A stretch of 64,000 nt of DNA from Paenibacillus sedimenti (GTDB taxonomy: Bacteria > Bacillota > Bacilli > Paenibacillales > NBRC-103111), in contig NZ_JACVVD010000001.1 of the NCBI RefSeq assembly GCF_014534655.1, positions 868,001 through 932,000 on the forward strand, in the 5' to 3' direction. Positions within the stretch are counted from its first letter, which is position 1; each line of letters starts with the position of its first letter. This document shows, piece after piece, positions 53,992 to 62,555 of the stretch. Position numbers and translations under genes: made by a program. The notes beneath the pieces were generated by a model. It saw nothing but the letters and a program-made list of their open reading frames with translations, was not told where the DNA came from and did not search any database.

Positions 53992-54020
53992 GAATAAATC
54001 AATCACTCACGGGGATAATT
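53992..54020 (+). promoter_or_regulatory. Sigma-F/sigma-G promoter of sigG
   Basis: GAATA (53992-53996) and GGGGATAATT (54011-54020), the latter a full match to the sigma-F -10 pattern GGNRANANTW. From GAATA to GATAATT is 17 bp, the usual spacing. Start of transcription near 54027, about 27 nt before the sigG GTG. Confidence 0.65.
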
Positions 54021-54053
54021 AACAGTAATGTTTCTCCTTGGGAGGTAATCACG

Positions 54054-54836
54054 GTGACCCGAAATAAAGTCGAGATATGTGGTGTTGATACCGCCAAACT
54101 GCCTGTTCTGACCAATGCTGAGATGCGCGAGCTATTCGCTGAGCTGCAGACTAAACAGGAGCGAGCTGCAAGAGAGAAATTAGTGAACGGGAACCTCAGG
54201 CTGGTTCTCAGCGTGATTCAGCGGTTCAATAACCGGGGAGAATACGTGGACGATCTCTTCCAGGTTGGCTGCATTGGCTTAATGAAAGCCATTGATAACT
54301 TTGATTTAAGCCAAAATGTCAAATTTTCCACTTATGCAGTACCGATGATTATCGGTGAGATTCGCCGCTACTTACGCGATAATAACCCGATTCGGGTGTC
54401 TCGTTCCTTAAGGGATATTGCTTACAAAGCGCTGCAGGTCAGAGATAGTTTGACGAACCAAAATTCGCGCGAACCGACCATTTATGAGATATCGGAGGCG
54501 CTGAATGTTCCCAAAGAAGATGTCGTCTTCGCACTGGATGCGATCCAAGATCCGGTTTCGTTATTCGAGCCGATCTATCATGATGGCGGTGATCCGATCT
54601 ATGTGATGGATCAGATCAGTGATGAGCGCAACAAGGATATGTCCTGGATCGAGGGTATTGCGCTGCGTGAGGCGATGCGAAAGCTGAATGCGAGGGAGAA
54701 GATGATTCTATCCATGCGTTTCTTTGAAGGCAAGACTCAGATGGAAGTTGCCGACGAAATCGGCATTTCCCAAGCGCAAGTGTCCAGGCTGGAGAAATCG
54801 GCCATATCCCAAATGCAGAAACATGTGAAAACCTAA
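54054..54836 (+). CDS. sigG: Forespore sigma factor sigma-G
   Basis: 260 residues from the GTG at 54054 (GGGAGGT upstream), exactly the B. subtilis length, beginning TRNKVEICGVDTAKLPVL. The frame is open back to 53907 but runs through the promoter. Regions 2 (NGNLRLVLSVIQRFNNRGEYVDDLFQ), 3 and 4 (EVADEIGISQAQVSRLEKSAI) are intact. Directs late forespore genes. Autoregulation is expected from its promoter type. Confidence 0.96.
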   Translation: MTRNKVEICGVDTAKLPVLTNAEMRELFAELQTKQERAAREKLVNGNLRLVLSVIQRFNNRGEYVDDLFQVGCIGLMKAIDNFDLSQNVKFSTYAVPMIIGEIRRYLRDNNPIRVSRSLRDIAYKALQVRDSLTNQNSREPTIYEISEALNVPKEDVVFALDAIQDPVSLFEPIYHDGGDPIYVMDQISDERNKDMSWIEGIALREAMRKLNAREKMILSMRFFEGKTQMEVADEIGISQAQVSRLEKSAISQMQKHVKT

Positions 54837-54848
54837 AGCATTTACATA

Positions 54849-54890
54849 AAGACTGGATCGGCTGCAGGCGAGCCGTGAAGGTCTTTTTTT
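54849..54890 (+). terminator. sigG terminator
   Basis: CGGCT pairs with AGCCG inside an outer AAGAC/GTCTT helix, followed by seven T. Confidence 0.8.
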
Positions 54891-54979
54891 GGTTTGGCAG
54901 GACATTTTACCCACGTCCTACATATACTAGTACAAAGCAGGTCAAAATCCTTTGAAGATTCGTGGTGGTGAATAGCTTC

Positions 54980-55279
54980 ATGAAAATATCCGATTTCCAG
55001 ACAAAGGATGTCATTAATATCGTGGATGGCAAGAAGCTTGGCCAGATCAGCGATCTGGAGCTGGATTTGCGCCAAGGCCGTATTGAATCGATTGTGGTTC
55101 CTAACCAAAGCCGGTTTTTCGGATTGTTTGGCTCTGGAACAGATGTCATTATTCCGTGGAAACATATTGTAAAAATAGGTGCGGATGTCGTGCTCGTCAA
55201 ACTTGAAGATGCAAGGCCTTACCGTCAAACCGAAGAAAATGAGCAGGTGTATGAATACAACCGGCAATTCCGAAATTAA
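54980..55279 (+). CDS. ylmC: YlmC/YmxH-family PRC-barrel protein
   Basis: A 99-residue protein from the ATG at 54980; upstream in-frame codons to 54962 lie on a weak GGTGGTG site. PRC-barrel core: MKISDFQTKDVINIVDGKKL, IVVPNQSRFFGLFGSG and IIPWKHIVKIGADVVLVKL. Family of unknown role found next to sigG in spore formers. CATATACT at 54921-54928 resembles a sigma-E -10 box, though a good -35 is missing. Confidence 0.88.
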   Translation: MKISDFQTKDVINIVDGKKLGQISDLELDLRQGRIESIVVPNQSRFFGLFGSGTDVIIPWKHIVKIGADVVLVKLEDARPYRQTEENEQVYEYNRQFRN

Positions 55280-55393
55280 TTCGGGGCACACGTGCTAAAG
55301 CCAGCTGCGGTCAGCAAGCTGAGCGACTATCGTGTGTCTTTCCATTTTATGATAAAGTAATGGTGTAGATTGATATTCAAGGGAGAGACATGC

Positions 55394-56239
55394 GTGGAGC
55401 CGTTCGTGGAACAAAAGAAGGATGATCAGCCAGTCCTTTTTACAATAGAAAGATGGATGAATCAGTATCCTGGAATGACAGCTGGCTTTACCTCACGCCA
55501 CGGCGGCGTGAGCGGGCCGCCCTATACGTCTTTGAATTGCGGGCTGCACGTAAATGATATTCCAGAACATGTGGTTAAGAACCGGATGCTGCTGGCTGAA
55601 GCTATCGGTCAGCCATTCGAATCATTCACTTATGCGGAACAAGTGCATGGGAATGATGTCATCGTCGTGAGTAAACAAGAGAAAGGCTTGGGCAGGCTGA
55701 CGCGTGAAGAGGCTATCCAAGCTAAAGACGGTTTCATTACGAATGAGAAAGGCATAATTCTATGCGCCCAATTTGCTGATTGTGTGCCACTCTATTTTTA
55801 TGACCCTGTAAAGCAGGTTGTTGGACTTGCGCATGCCGGTTGGAAGGGTACTGTACTAAAAATTTCCATGGCTACAATATCCTCAATGACACATACTTTT
55901 GGTAGCCGGCCGGAACACATTCGTGCAGCCATCGGTCCGTCGATCGGCGCTTGCTGTTATGAGGTAGATGATACGGTTGCTGCCCGTGTGCGAGAGGTTC
56001 TTTCAGACATTGGCGCTCCTGCCAATCTCACTCAGCAAATCATTCAGTCAAAAGAGAACGGGAAGTATTTGCTGAATTTACAAGTATTAAACCGAATTTT
56101 AATCGAGCAAGCAGGAATTTTGTCGTTACATATCGAAGTAACTCAGTTATGTACGAGCTGTAGCACTAACAGATTCTTTTCACATCGGAAAGAAGGCGGA
56201 ACTACAGGTAGAATGGTTGCTTGGATTGGAATCACTTGA
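55394..56239 (+). CDS. pgeF: YlmD/PgeF multicopper-type purine nucleosidase/laccase-domain protein
   Basis: About 281 residues from the GTG at 55394 (AAGGGAGAGA upstream); the frame is open to 55370. Family motifs: TSRHGGVSGPPYTSLNCGLHV, AEQVHGNDV, QFADCVPLYFYD and GLAHAGWKGTV, giving the His/Cys/His metal site. Members act on purine nucleosides and correct misincorporated amino acids in peptidoglycan precursors in some bacteria. Starts the ylm gene run up to ylmH. Confidence 0.9.
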   Translation: MEPFVEQKKDDQPVLFTIERWMNQYPGMTAGFTSRHGGVSGPPYTSLNCGLHVNDIPEHVVKNRMLLAEAIGQPFESFTYAEQVHGNDVIVVSKQEKGLGRLTREEAIQAKDGFITNEKGIILCAQFADCVPLYFYDPVKQVVGLAHAGWKGTVLKISMATISSMTHTFGSRPEHIRAAIGPSIGACCYEVDDTVAARVREVLSDIGAPANLTQQIIQSKENGKYLLNLQVLNRILIEQAGILSLHIEVTQLCTSCSTNRFFSHRKEGGTTGRMVAWIGIT

Positions 56240-56285
56240 AGTACCCCATTTCCCGGCAATGTGTTGAATAGAGGTGCCTATCAAA

Positions 56286-56972
56286 TTGAGTTTACGTGAA
56301 CGAATACATGATGTTCATACCCGAATCGCAGCTGCATGCCAGCGGTCCGGGCGTCCGGAAGAAGAAGTTAAAGTAATCGCTGTTACGAAATATGTCTCGC
56401 TGGAAACAACGAGTTCCGTCTTGGACGAGGGTCTTCTCCACATCGGTGAGAACCGCTGGCAGGATGTGAAGCCCAAATGGGAAGCACTTCATGAACGGGG
56501 AACCTGGCATTTCATCGGGCATCTGCAAACGAACAAAGTGAAGGATGTTATTGGCAAGTTCGCCTACATCCATTCTCTTGACCGCATGTCGCTCGCCAAA
56601 GAACTGGACAAGCAGGCTGCAGCTCTAGGCATTCAAGTGAAATGCCTGCTGCAAGTCAACGTATCCGGTGAGGAATCCAAATACGGGTTGGCACCGGGAA
56701 ATCTCCTCGAATTTGCCTTGGAAGTTAGCAAAATGAAAAACATACATATTGCAGGTATGATGACCATGGCTCCCTATGAAATGGAGGCTGAGGCGACCAG
56801 ACCTGTATTCCGAGGCCTTAGAGAGCTTCGAGACCGCCTGAATGAACAGAAAATCTTCCCCTACGAGATCACCGAGCTATCGATGGGGATGTCCGGGGAT
56901 TTTGAAGTGGCCATTGAAGAAGGGGCTACGTGGGTACGATTAGGAACCATCCTAGTAGGTAAAGAGCTTTAG
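56286..56972 (+). CDS. ylmE: PLP homeostasis protein YlmE (YggS family)
   Basis: About 228 residues from the TTG at 56286, ten bases after GAGGTG; the GTG at 56274 lies inside that site. The PLP-binding lysine is in VIAVTKYVS near residue 35; HIGENRWQDV, WHFIGHLQTNKVK and ELSMGMSGDFEVAIEEGATWVRLG are family blocks. Keeps pyridoxal phosphate in balance. Lies before sepF as in other Firmicutes. Confidence 0.93.
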   Translation: MSLRERIHDVHTRIAAACQRSGRPEEEVKVIAVTKYVSLETTSSVLDEGLLHIGENRWQDVKPKWEALHERGTWHFIGHLQTNKVKDVIGKFAYIHSLDRMSLAKELDKQAAALGIQVKCLLQVNVSGEESKYGLAPGNLLEFALEVSKMKNIHIAGMMTMAPYEMEAEATRPVFRGLRELRDRLNEQKIFPYEITELSMGMSGDFEVAIEEGATWVRLGTILVGKEL

Positions 56973-57002
56973 TGTAATCGATATGACAAGGAGGGAAATG
57001 CA

Positions 57003-57425
57003 GTGGGTGTCATGAACAAATTTATGAATTTTCTTGGTCTTCAGGAAGAAGAAGAGATTGTAGAGCGTGAACGAATTGTTGAAGCCACTGAAGAACCTGA
57101 AACCAATCCTTATGACTTACGTAGTAAAAATAAAGCAAACGTCGTCAGCATTCATTCGCAGAAAAATGCTCGCGTTGTGCTGAGTGAACCCCGTACTTAC
57201 GAAGAAACACAGGATATCGCCGATCATCTTCGCTCCCGAAGAGCGGTCGTGGTGAACCTGCAGCGAGTGCGTGGCGACCAAGCCGTCCGCATAGTGGATT
57301 TCTTAAGCGGAACGGTATATGCTTTAAATGGGTCTATCTCCAAGCTGGGACCGAATATCTTTCTATGCACGCCGGATTCGGTTGATATTCATGGTCACAT
57401 CTCCGAAATGATGGGCGAGGAATAG
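57003..57425 (+). CDS. sepF: Cell division protein SepF
   Basis: 140 residues from GTG at 57003, seven bases after AAGGAGGG. N-terminal amphipathic membrane-binding helix ([12 protein letters not shown]), acidic linker, then the SepF core with [28 protein letters not shown] and [22 protein letters not shown]. Binds the FtsZ C terminus, organises filaments and can replace FtsA. Confidence 0.94.
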   Translation: MGVMNKFMNFLGLQEEEEIVERERIVEATEEPETNPYDLRSKNKANVVSIHSQKNARVVLSEPRTYEETQDIADHLRSRRAVVVNLQRVRGDQAVRIVDFLSGTVYALNGSISKLGPNIFLCTPDSVDIHGHISEMMGEE

Positions 57426-57457
57426 GCGCATATCCTGACATAAAGGTGGATTTATAC

Positions 57458-57730
57458 GTGGCATACGTTGAGTATTATCTTGGCATTTTGATGGAAATTT
57501 ATTATTTCATGATTATCGGGTATTTGATCCTCTCATGGTTTCCCAACGCGCGTGATAGCTTCATCGGCGAGCTTCTCGGGAAGGTGGTTGAACCGTATTT
57601 ACGTCCATTCCGTAAAATTATTCCGACCATTGGATTTATTGATCTCTCGCCAATCGTAGCCCTCATTGCACTTCGCTTTGTTGTATTGGGGATTCTGGCT
57701 GTGATTAAGTTTGTAGTTGGAGTGTTTTAG
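57458..57730 (+). CDS. ylmG: YggT family membrane protein YlmG
   Basis: About 90 residues from GTG at 57458; the GTG at 57446 lies directly on the AAAGG site. Two membrane segments flanking SWFPNARDSFIGELL and the YggT block EPYLRPFRKIIPTIGFIDLSPIVALI. Role in division or membrane protein placement is suspected from its constant position next to sepF. Two bases separate it from ylmH. Confidence 0.9.
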   Translation: MAYVEYYLGILMEIYYFMIIGYLILSWFPNARDSFIGELLGKVVEPYLRPFRKIIPTIGFIDLSPIVALIALRFVVLGILAVIKFVVGVF

Positions 57731-57732
57731 CC

Positions 57733-58515
57733 TTGCAAAAAGAAATTTATGGTCATTTTCATCCGGATGAATACCATTTTGTCGATAAAGCATTGGAATG
57801 GGTCGAACGAGCCGCTTCGCAGCATGCTGTGAAGCGGACTGACTTTTTGGATCCGAGACAGGCCTTTATCTTGACTACGCTGGTGAACCGTAATCCGGAT
57901 GTACATTGCCGCATAGATGGCGGCTATCCGGCTGCTGAACGCAAGAGGGCGATTATTGCACCGGATTACCGCGCTTTAGACAATGAGGATATGGGCATCG
58001 CCGTATTGTCGGTTTCTTCGGGTGACGGGAAGTTCTTGACCTTAGAACATGGAGATTACATGGGCGCCATTCTTGGTCTCGGCATGAAGCGGGACAAGGT
58101 TGGCGATATTCATGTTATAGAGGGTGGCTGTCACTGTCTCGTAGCTAAGGATGCTGCCGATTATTTGCATTTGAATTTATCGCAAGTACACAGGGTACAT
58201 GTTCAAACTGAGCTGCTCCCGTTGGATAAGCTGGAGCTTGCGAATGTGCAGTTGGACGAGCTTAACTTATCTGTGGCTTCCATGCGAATGGATGGTATTG
58301 TAAGCGATGTATTCCGGCTAAGTCGGACCAAAGTGCTGATTCCGATTCAAGCCGGGCGCTGCCGCGTTAATTGGAAACTGGAAGAAGACCCGAGCAAGCC
58401 GCTCAAAGAAGGCGATATAGTGTCATTGCAAGGATTCGGACGTTTCAAGGTGATTGAGGTGGAAGGTGTTACCAAAAAAGGGCGAATACGTGTGAAGATC
58501 GGCAAATACGCATGA
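57733..58515 (+). CDS. ylmH: S4-domain RNA-binding protein YlmH
   Basis: A 260-residue protein starting at TTG two bases behind the ylmG stop. The C-terminal S4 domain contains LSRTKVLIPIQAGRCRVNWK and ends in EVEGVTKKGRIRVKIGKYA. The N-terminal part has DPRQAFILTTLVNRNPDV. YlmH binds stalled 50S-peptidyl-tRNA complexes in ribosome rescue. Part of the ylmE-sepF-ylmG-ylmH-divIVA block. Confidence 0.9.
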   Translation: MQKEIYGHFHPDEYHFVDKALEWVERAASQHAVKRTDFLDPRQAFILTTLVNRNPDVHCRIDGGYPAAERKRAIIAPDYRALDNEDMGIAVLSVSSGDGKFLTLEHGDYMGAILGLGMKRDKVGDIHVIEGGCHCLVAKDAADYLHLNLSQVHRVHVQTELLPLDKLELANVQLDELNLSVASMRMDGIVSDVFRLSRTKVLIPIQAGRCRVNWKLEEDPSKPLKEGDIVSLQGFGRFKVIEVEGVTKKGRIRVKIGKYA

Positions 58516-58541
58516 TGGTGGAGAATTTATTCACGAACAAT

Positions 58542-58570
58542 GCAGGAATTTATTGGTTTCTGTCGAACTG
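58542..58570 (+). promoter_or_regulatory. Sigma-H-like promoter of divIVA
   Basis: GCAGGAATT (58542-58550, nine of nine to RNAGGAWWW), 11-bp spacer, GTCGAACTG (58562-58570, GAAC in place of GAAT). TGTCGAA (58561-58567) within the -10 also equals the 0A-box core. Confidence 0.5.
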
Positions 58571-58582
58571 ATCATGTAAAGG

Positions 58583-58623
58583 ATTGCTTACGAAGTAAGT
58601 TTTCTACGAAAACTCTAAGGAGG
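58583..58623 (+). repeat. Hairpin-SD leader unit before divIVA
   Basis: TTGCTTACGAAGTAAG leads into AGTTTTC-TAC-GAAAACT (58598-58614) and CTAAGGAGG (58615-58623), the divIVA ribosome site. In this copy the flank itself forms CTTAC-GAA-GTAAG. Confidence 0.75.
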
Positions 58624-58630
58624 GGCACGA

Positions 58631-59110
58631 ATGCCATTAACACCGCTTGACATACATAACAAGGAATTTTCCCGCTCTTTCCGCGGTTATGACGAGGATC
58701 AAGTGAATGAATTTTTGGATCAGGTTATCAAAGATTACGAAGCGCTGATTCGAGAAAATAAAGACCTGCAGAATCAAACGGTAACCCTGCAAGAACGGTT
58801 GGATCATTTTTCGAATATCGAGGAGTCGCTCAGCAAAACGATAATCGTTGCTCAAGAGGCCGCGGATGAAGTGAGAAACAACGCCAAGAAAGAAGCGCAG
58901 CTTATCTTGAAAGAAGCGGAGAAGAACGCAGACCGCATCATTAACGAATCGTTAGCACGCTCCCGCAAAGTGGCGCTTGAGATTGAAGAGTTGAAGAAAC
59001 AGGCGTCCATTTATCGTACGCGTTTCCGGACTTTGCTGGAAGCACAGCTTGAGCTGTTGAACACAGAAGGCTGGCAGAGCATGCAGATGGACCACCAACA
59101 AGCAGAGTAA
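58631..59110 (+). CDS. divIVA: Cell division / polarity protein DivIVA
   Basis: A 159-residue protein. The N-terminal lipid-binding domain reads PLTPLDIHNKEFSRSFRGYD followed by DEDQVNEFLDQVIKDYEALI; the rest is coiled coil with Ala/Lys/Glu-rich repeats (about 70-140). It marks curved membrane at septa and poles and, in sporulation, tethers chromosome origins. Closes the sepF-ylmGH block and precedes ileS as in B. subtilis. Confidence 0.96.
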   Translation: MPLTPLDIHNKEFSRSFRGYDEDQVNEFLDQVIKDYEALIRENKDLQNQTVTLQERLDHFSNIEESLSKTIIVAQEAADEVRNNAKKEAQLILKEAEKNADRIINESLARSRKVALEIEELKKQASIYRTRFRTLLEAQLELLNTEGWQSMQMDHQQAE

Positions 59111-59181
59111 GTACAGCGCCTCTAGGCGACATTTAGGAAATAGCTTCTAATGATCTCTTCACTATTGGGGGTTCGTCTATA

Positions 59182-59210
59182 TTGACTCTGCCTGATGAAT
59201 TCGTTATACT
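59182..59210 (+). promoter_or_regulatory. Sigma-A promoter of ileS
   Basis: TTGACT (59182-59187), 17-bp spacer, TATACT (59205-59210). Start of transcription near 59217, at the beginning of the T-box leader. Confidence 0.8.
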
Positions 59211-59214
59211 CCTG

Positions 59215-59497
59215 TTAAATGTATTGAATGCAAAGCGATGACTGGAACGAGTAGGACGTTACCGCAGTGTCAGCGAATTAGGGTTTTGGTGTGAGCCTAA
59301 TCTCTGCAGCGTGCCGAATATCCCCCAGGAGCGTCTCTTGAATCAAGTAGAGAGAATCGGGTCATGCCGTTATCCATGATCGAGTGAAAGAGCTTATGAG
59401 AACTGCATGCCTGAAGGCTTGCATTTTAGGCTTTTTAACGAGGGTGGTACCGCGAGATGAGCTTCTCGTCCCTTTTGGGATGAGAGGTTTTTTTGTT
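59215..59497 (+). ncRNA. T-box riboswitch, isoleucine
   Basis: The T-box core AGGGTGGTACCGCG is at 59441-59454. Stem I carries GAAT followed by ATC (59320-59322), fitting an isoleucine specifier. The terminator CTTCTCGTCCC/GGGATGAGAGG plus T-run covers about 59462-59497. Uncharged tRNA-Ile pairs with both sites and favours the antiterminator, allowing ileS transcription. Confidence 0.93.
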
Positions 59498-59506
59498 TTA
59501 TAGGTT

Positions 59507-59663
59507 GTTAAAAAAGTCCACTTTGATAACGAAGCTATTCAGGAATGCTGCTCGACATCGAATCTTGAACGAACCTGGGAAGTCCGGTACTCACATCTCG
59601 CTCCGTTCCTCCTTCTCCAGATGTCGTCCAACCTTCTCGGTTCTGAAAGCGAACTTTTTTAAC
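59507..59663. mobile_element. MITE-like 157-bp palindromic element
   Basis: Perfect 11-bp terminal inverted repeats GTTAAAAAAGT (59507-59517) and ACTTTTTTAAC (59653-59663). The arms stay similar further in (CTTTGATAACGAAG against CTTTCAGAACCGAGAAG on the other strand), with CGACATC/GATGTCG about 45 bp inside. No coding capacity and no clear target duplication. It sits between the T-box terminator and ileS. Confidence 0.6.
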
Positions 59664-59717
59664 ACTTATTTTATGGTTTTAACGCATTTTAGTATGGCAG
59701 GAATGGAGTGGTTGAGT

Positions 59718-62486
59718 ATGGATTATGGAAAAACATTGAATTTATTGCAAACGGAGTTCCCGATGAGAGGCAACTTGCCGCAAGCGGAACCGAAAATTCA
59801 AGAACGCTGGGATGATGAGGATATCTACGCTAAAGTACAGGAGAGCCGTAAAGGACGCGAGAAGTTCATTTTGCATGACGGCCCTCCGTACGCGAATGGC
59901 GACATTCATATCGGACATGCGCTGAATAAGGTATTGAAGGACATTATTGTGCGTTTCAAAACGCTGCAAGGCTATGATGCACCTTATGTGCCAGGCTGGG
60001 ACACGCACGGATTGCCAATTGAGCAAGCCATCACCAACGGCGGCAAAGTGGACCGCAAGAAAATGTCTGTCCATGAATTCCGCAAATATTGCGAAGAATA
60101 CGCACTGCAATGGGTGGAAAAACAGAAGAGTCAGTTCCAACGACTGGGTATCCGCGGCGACTGGAAGAACCCTTACATCACGCTGCAGCCTGAATATGAA
60201 GCTCAGCAAATTCGGGTTTTTGGTCAAATGGTGCAAAAAGGATACATTTACAAAGGGTTGAAGCCTGTTTATTGGTCTCCGTCTTCCGAAAGCGCGCTAG
60301 CCGAAGCGGAAATCGAGTACAAAGAGAAGACATCGTCTTCCATCTATGTGGCATTCCCTGTCAAAGACGGCAAAGGCAAGCTGCCGCAGGATGCTGCAAT
60401 CGTTATCTGGACGACAACGCCTTGGACTTTACCTGCGAACTTAGGGATCTCTTTGCACCCTGAATTCGATTATGCTGTTGTGCAGGTAGCAGGTAAGAAA
60501 TATGTGCTGGCGCAAGGCTTGTTAGAAACAGCGGCTAAAGAAATCGGCTGGACGGACGTAGAAATCCTTTCAACAATCAAAGGCAGCGAGCTGGAATATG
60601 TAACTTGCCAGCATCCTTTTTACGATCGGGAATCGCTCATAATGGTCGGCGAGCATGTAACGCTCGAAGCGGGTACTGGCTGCGTGCATACGGCTCCGGG
60701 CCACGGGGAAGACGACTTCGCGATCGGTCAGCGCTACAACATCGGCGTACTTTGTCCTGTAGATGATCAAGGTCATTTTACAGCGGAAGCCCCAGGGTTC
60801 GAAGGCATGTTCTACGAAAAAGGCGGCAAGCTCGTGATCGAGAAGCTGCAGGAATCCGGACTACTGCTCAAAGTTGGAGAAATCCAGCATCAGTACGCAC
60901 ATGACTGGCGTACAAAGAAACCCGTTATTTATCGTGCTACAGAGCAATGGTTTGCTTCCATCGATAAATTCAGAAGCGAAATGCTCGAAGAGATCAAGAA
61001 AGTCGACTGGACGCCGAATTGGGGCGAAGTTCGATTGCATAATATGATCGCCGAACGTGGGGACTGGTGTATCTCAAGACAACGCGCTTGGGGCGTGCCG
61101 ATTCCGATTTTCTACTGCCGCAGTTGTAATGAGCCGCTAGTTAATGAGCAAACGATTGAGCATGTAGCTCAGCTTTTCGCCAAAGAAGGTTCGAACGCTT
61201 GGTTTATCAAGGATGAGAAGGAGCTTCTGCCGCATGGTACGACGTGCTCAAAATGTGGTCATGGAGACTTTCGCAAAGAAACGGACATCATGGACGTATG
61301 GTTCGATTCCGGTTCAAGCCATGTCGCTGTTCTCGAATCCCGTCCGGAGTTGCAATGGCCGGCTGATCTGTATTTGGAAGGCTCAGACCAATATCGCGGG
61401 TGGTTTAACTCTTCTTTAATTACAGGTGTCGCAGTGAGAGGCCAATCGCCGTATAAAGGCATCCTAAGCCACGGATTTACGTTGGATGGAGAGGGACGCA
61501 AGATGTCCAAATCGATCGGTAATACGATTGATCCAACGCAAGTTGCAGGCAAGCTCGGAGCAGATATCCTTCGTCTATGGGTGTCTTCAGTCGATTATCA
61601 ATCCGATCACCGGATTTCGGATAACATTCTGAATCAAACAACTGAAGTATATCGCAAAATCCGCAACACATTACGCTTCCTGCTCGGAAACCTGAGCCAT
61701 TTCAATCCTGCGACGGACCGCGTAGCTGCTGAGAGCTTGTCAGAACTTGACCGTTATGCGTTGATCCGCCTGAACCGCATGATTGACAAAGTTGTCAAAG
61801 CTTACGCAAATTATGAGTTCCATGTGGTTTACCAAACGATTCACCATTTCTGTGCAGTGGAAATGAGCTCGTTCTATCTGGATGTTATTAAGGATCGTTT
61901 ATACGCTGGAGCGCCTGACGATGCCGCGCGTAAAGCTTCACAAACGGTATTGTACGAAGCTCTTACGGCAATCACTAAATTAATTTCTCCAATTCTTGCA
62001 TTCACTGCTGACGAAGTGTGGAAGTACATTCCGGGAGTTGAGCTGAGCAGCGTACAGATTGCTGAATTGCCTGAAGTACAAACGAAACTTTACGATGAGG
62101 AACTGGAAAATAAATGGGATAGCTTCCTGGATGTCAGAGATGAAGTGCTGAAAGCTTTAGAAGAAGCGCGGAAAGAGAAGGTCATCGGAAACTCTCTAGG
62201 AGCTGCTGTTCACCTTTATCCCAATGAGCAGGTTTATAACTTACTCAGTCAATTTGAACAATTGGATCAATTGTTCATCGTTTCGGCGGTTCAAGTGCAT
62301 GGACCGGGAACGGCAGTACCGGAAGGGGCTTATCAGTCGAAAGAGACAGCGATTATAGTTGCTGTAGCCGAAGGCGAGAAGTGCGAGCGCTGCTGGATAG
62401 TGACGCCAGAGGTTGGGCACAGTAAAGAGCATCCAACGCTATGCGTCCGATGCAATGATGTCGTAACGGCTCACTATCACGAGTAG
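59718..62486 (+). CDS. ileS: Isoleucyl-tRNA synthetase
   Basis: 922 residues from the ATG at 59718, near the B. subtilis length; GGAG lies ten bases upstream. The frame is open back to 59493, but that part runs through the palindromic element. HIGH motif [16 protein letters not shown] near residue 57, editing domain ([13 protein letters not shown]), KMSKS in [10 protein letters not shown], anticodon-binding domain and a C-terminal zinc site CERCW...CVRC. This is the bacterial mupirocin-sensitive layout. Controlled by the T-box. Confidence 0.97.
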   Translation: MDYGKTLNLLQTEFPMRGNLPQAEPKIQERWDDEDIYAKVQESRKGREKFILHDGPPYANGDIHIGHALNKVLKDIIVRFKTLQGYDAPYVPGWDTHGLPIEQAITNGGKVDRKKMSVHEFRKYCEEYALQWVEKQKSQFQRLGIRGDWKNPYITLQPEYEAQQIRVFGQMVQKGYIYKGLKPVYWSPSSESALAEAEIEYKEKTSSSIYVAFPVKDGKGKLPQDAAIVIWTTTPWTLPANLGISLHPEFDYAVVQVAGKKYVLAQGLLETAAKEIGWTDVEILSTIKGSELEYVTCQHPFYDRESLIMVGEHVTLEAGTGCVHTAPGHGEDDFAIGQRYNIGVLCPVDDQGHFTAEAPGFEGMFYEKGGKLVIEKLQESGLLLKVGEIQHQYAHDWRTKKPVIYRATEQWFASIDKFRSEMLEEIKKVDWTPNWGEVRLHNMIAERGDWCISRQRAWGVPIPIFYCRSCNEPLVNEQTIEHVAQLFAKEGSNAWFIKDEKELLPHGTTCSKCGHGDFRKETDIMDVWFDSGSSHVAVLESRPELQWPADLYLEGSDQYRGWFNSSLITGVAVRGQSPYKGILSHGFTLDGEGRKMSKSIGNTIDPTQVAGKLGADILRLWVSSVDYQSDHRISDNILNQTTEVYRKIRNTLRFLLGNLSHFNPATDRVAAESLSELDRYALIRLNRMIDKVVKAYANYEFHVVYQTIHHFCAVEMSSFYLDVIKDRLYAGAPDDAARKASQTVLYEALTAITKLISPILAFTADEVWKYIPGVELSSVQIAELPEVQTKLYDEELENKWDSFLDVRDEVLKALEEARKEKVIGNSLGAAVHLYPNEQVYNLLSQFEQLDQLFIVSAVQVHGPGTAVPEGAYQSKETAIIVAVAEGEKCERCWIVTPEVGHSKEHPTLCVRCNDVVTAHYHE

Positions 62487-62496
62487 TTTAATTAGT

Positions 62497-62534
62497 ACAA
62501 ACGAGCTATCGTCATCTGAGCGAAGCTCGTTTGT
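62497..62534. terminator. Inverted repeat between ileS and yteA-like gene
   Basis: ACAAACGAGCT pairs perfectly (11 bp) with AGCTCGTTTGT around a 16-nt loop. No T-run on either strand, so efficiency is uncertain, but it lies between converging genes. Confidence 0.55.
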
Positions 62535-62555
62535 CCATAACGGGGCCCCCGCAAA

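Noticed and set aside
53907..54053. Longer SigG of 309 residues
   Set aside because: The extra codons contain the sigma-F/G promoter, and the 260-residue form matches the family length and has the ribosome site.
54899..54928. Promoter for ylmC (AGGACA, 18 bp, TATACT, or sigma-E CATATACT)
   Set aside because: Boxes are ambiguous between two sigma factors and neither has a good -35.
59493..59717. 75-residue N-terminal extension of IleS
   Set aside because: The extension translates the T-box terminator end and the palindromic element; the family start [18 protein letters not shown] fits the ATG at 59718.
31771..62555. Shared 13-mer GGGCCCCCGCAAA at 31771 and 62543 as a repeat family
   Set aside because: In 64 kb, dozens of identical 13-mer pairs are expected by chance; the flanks differ and the two contexts are unrelated. 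A genome-wide count would be needed.
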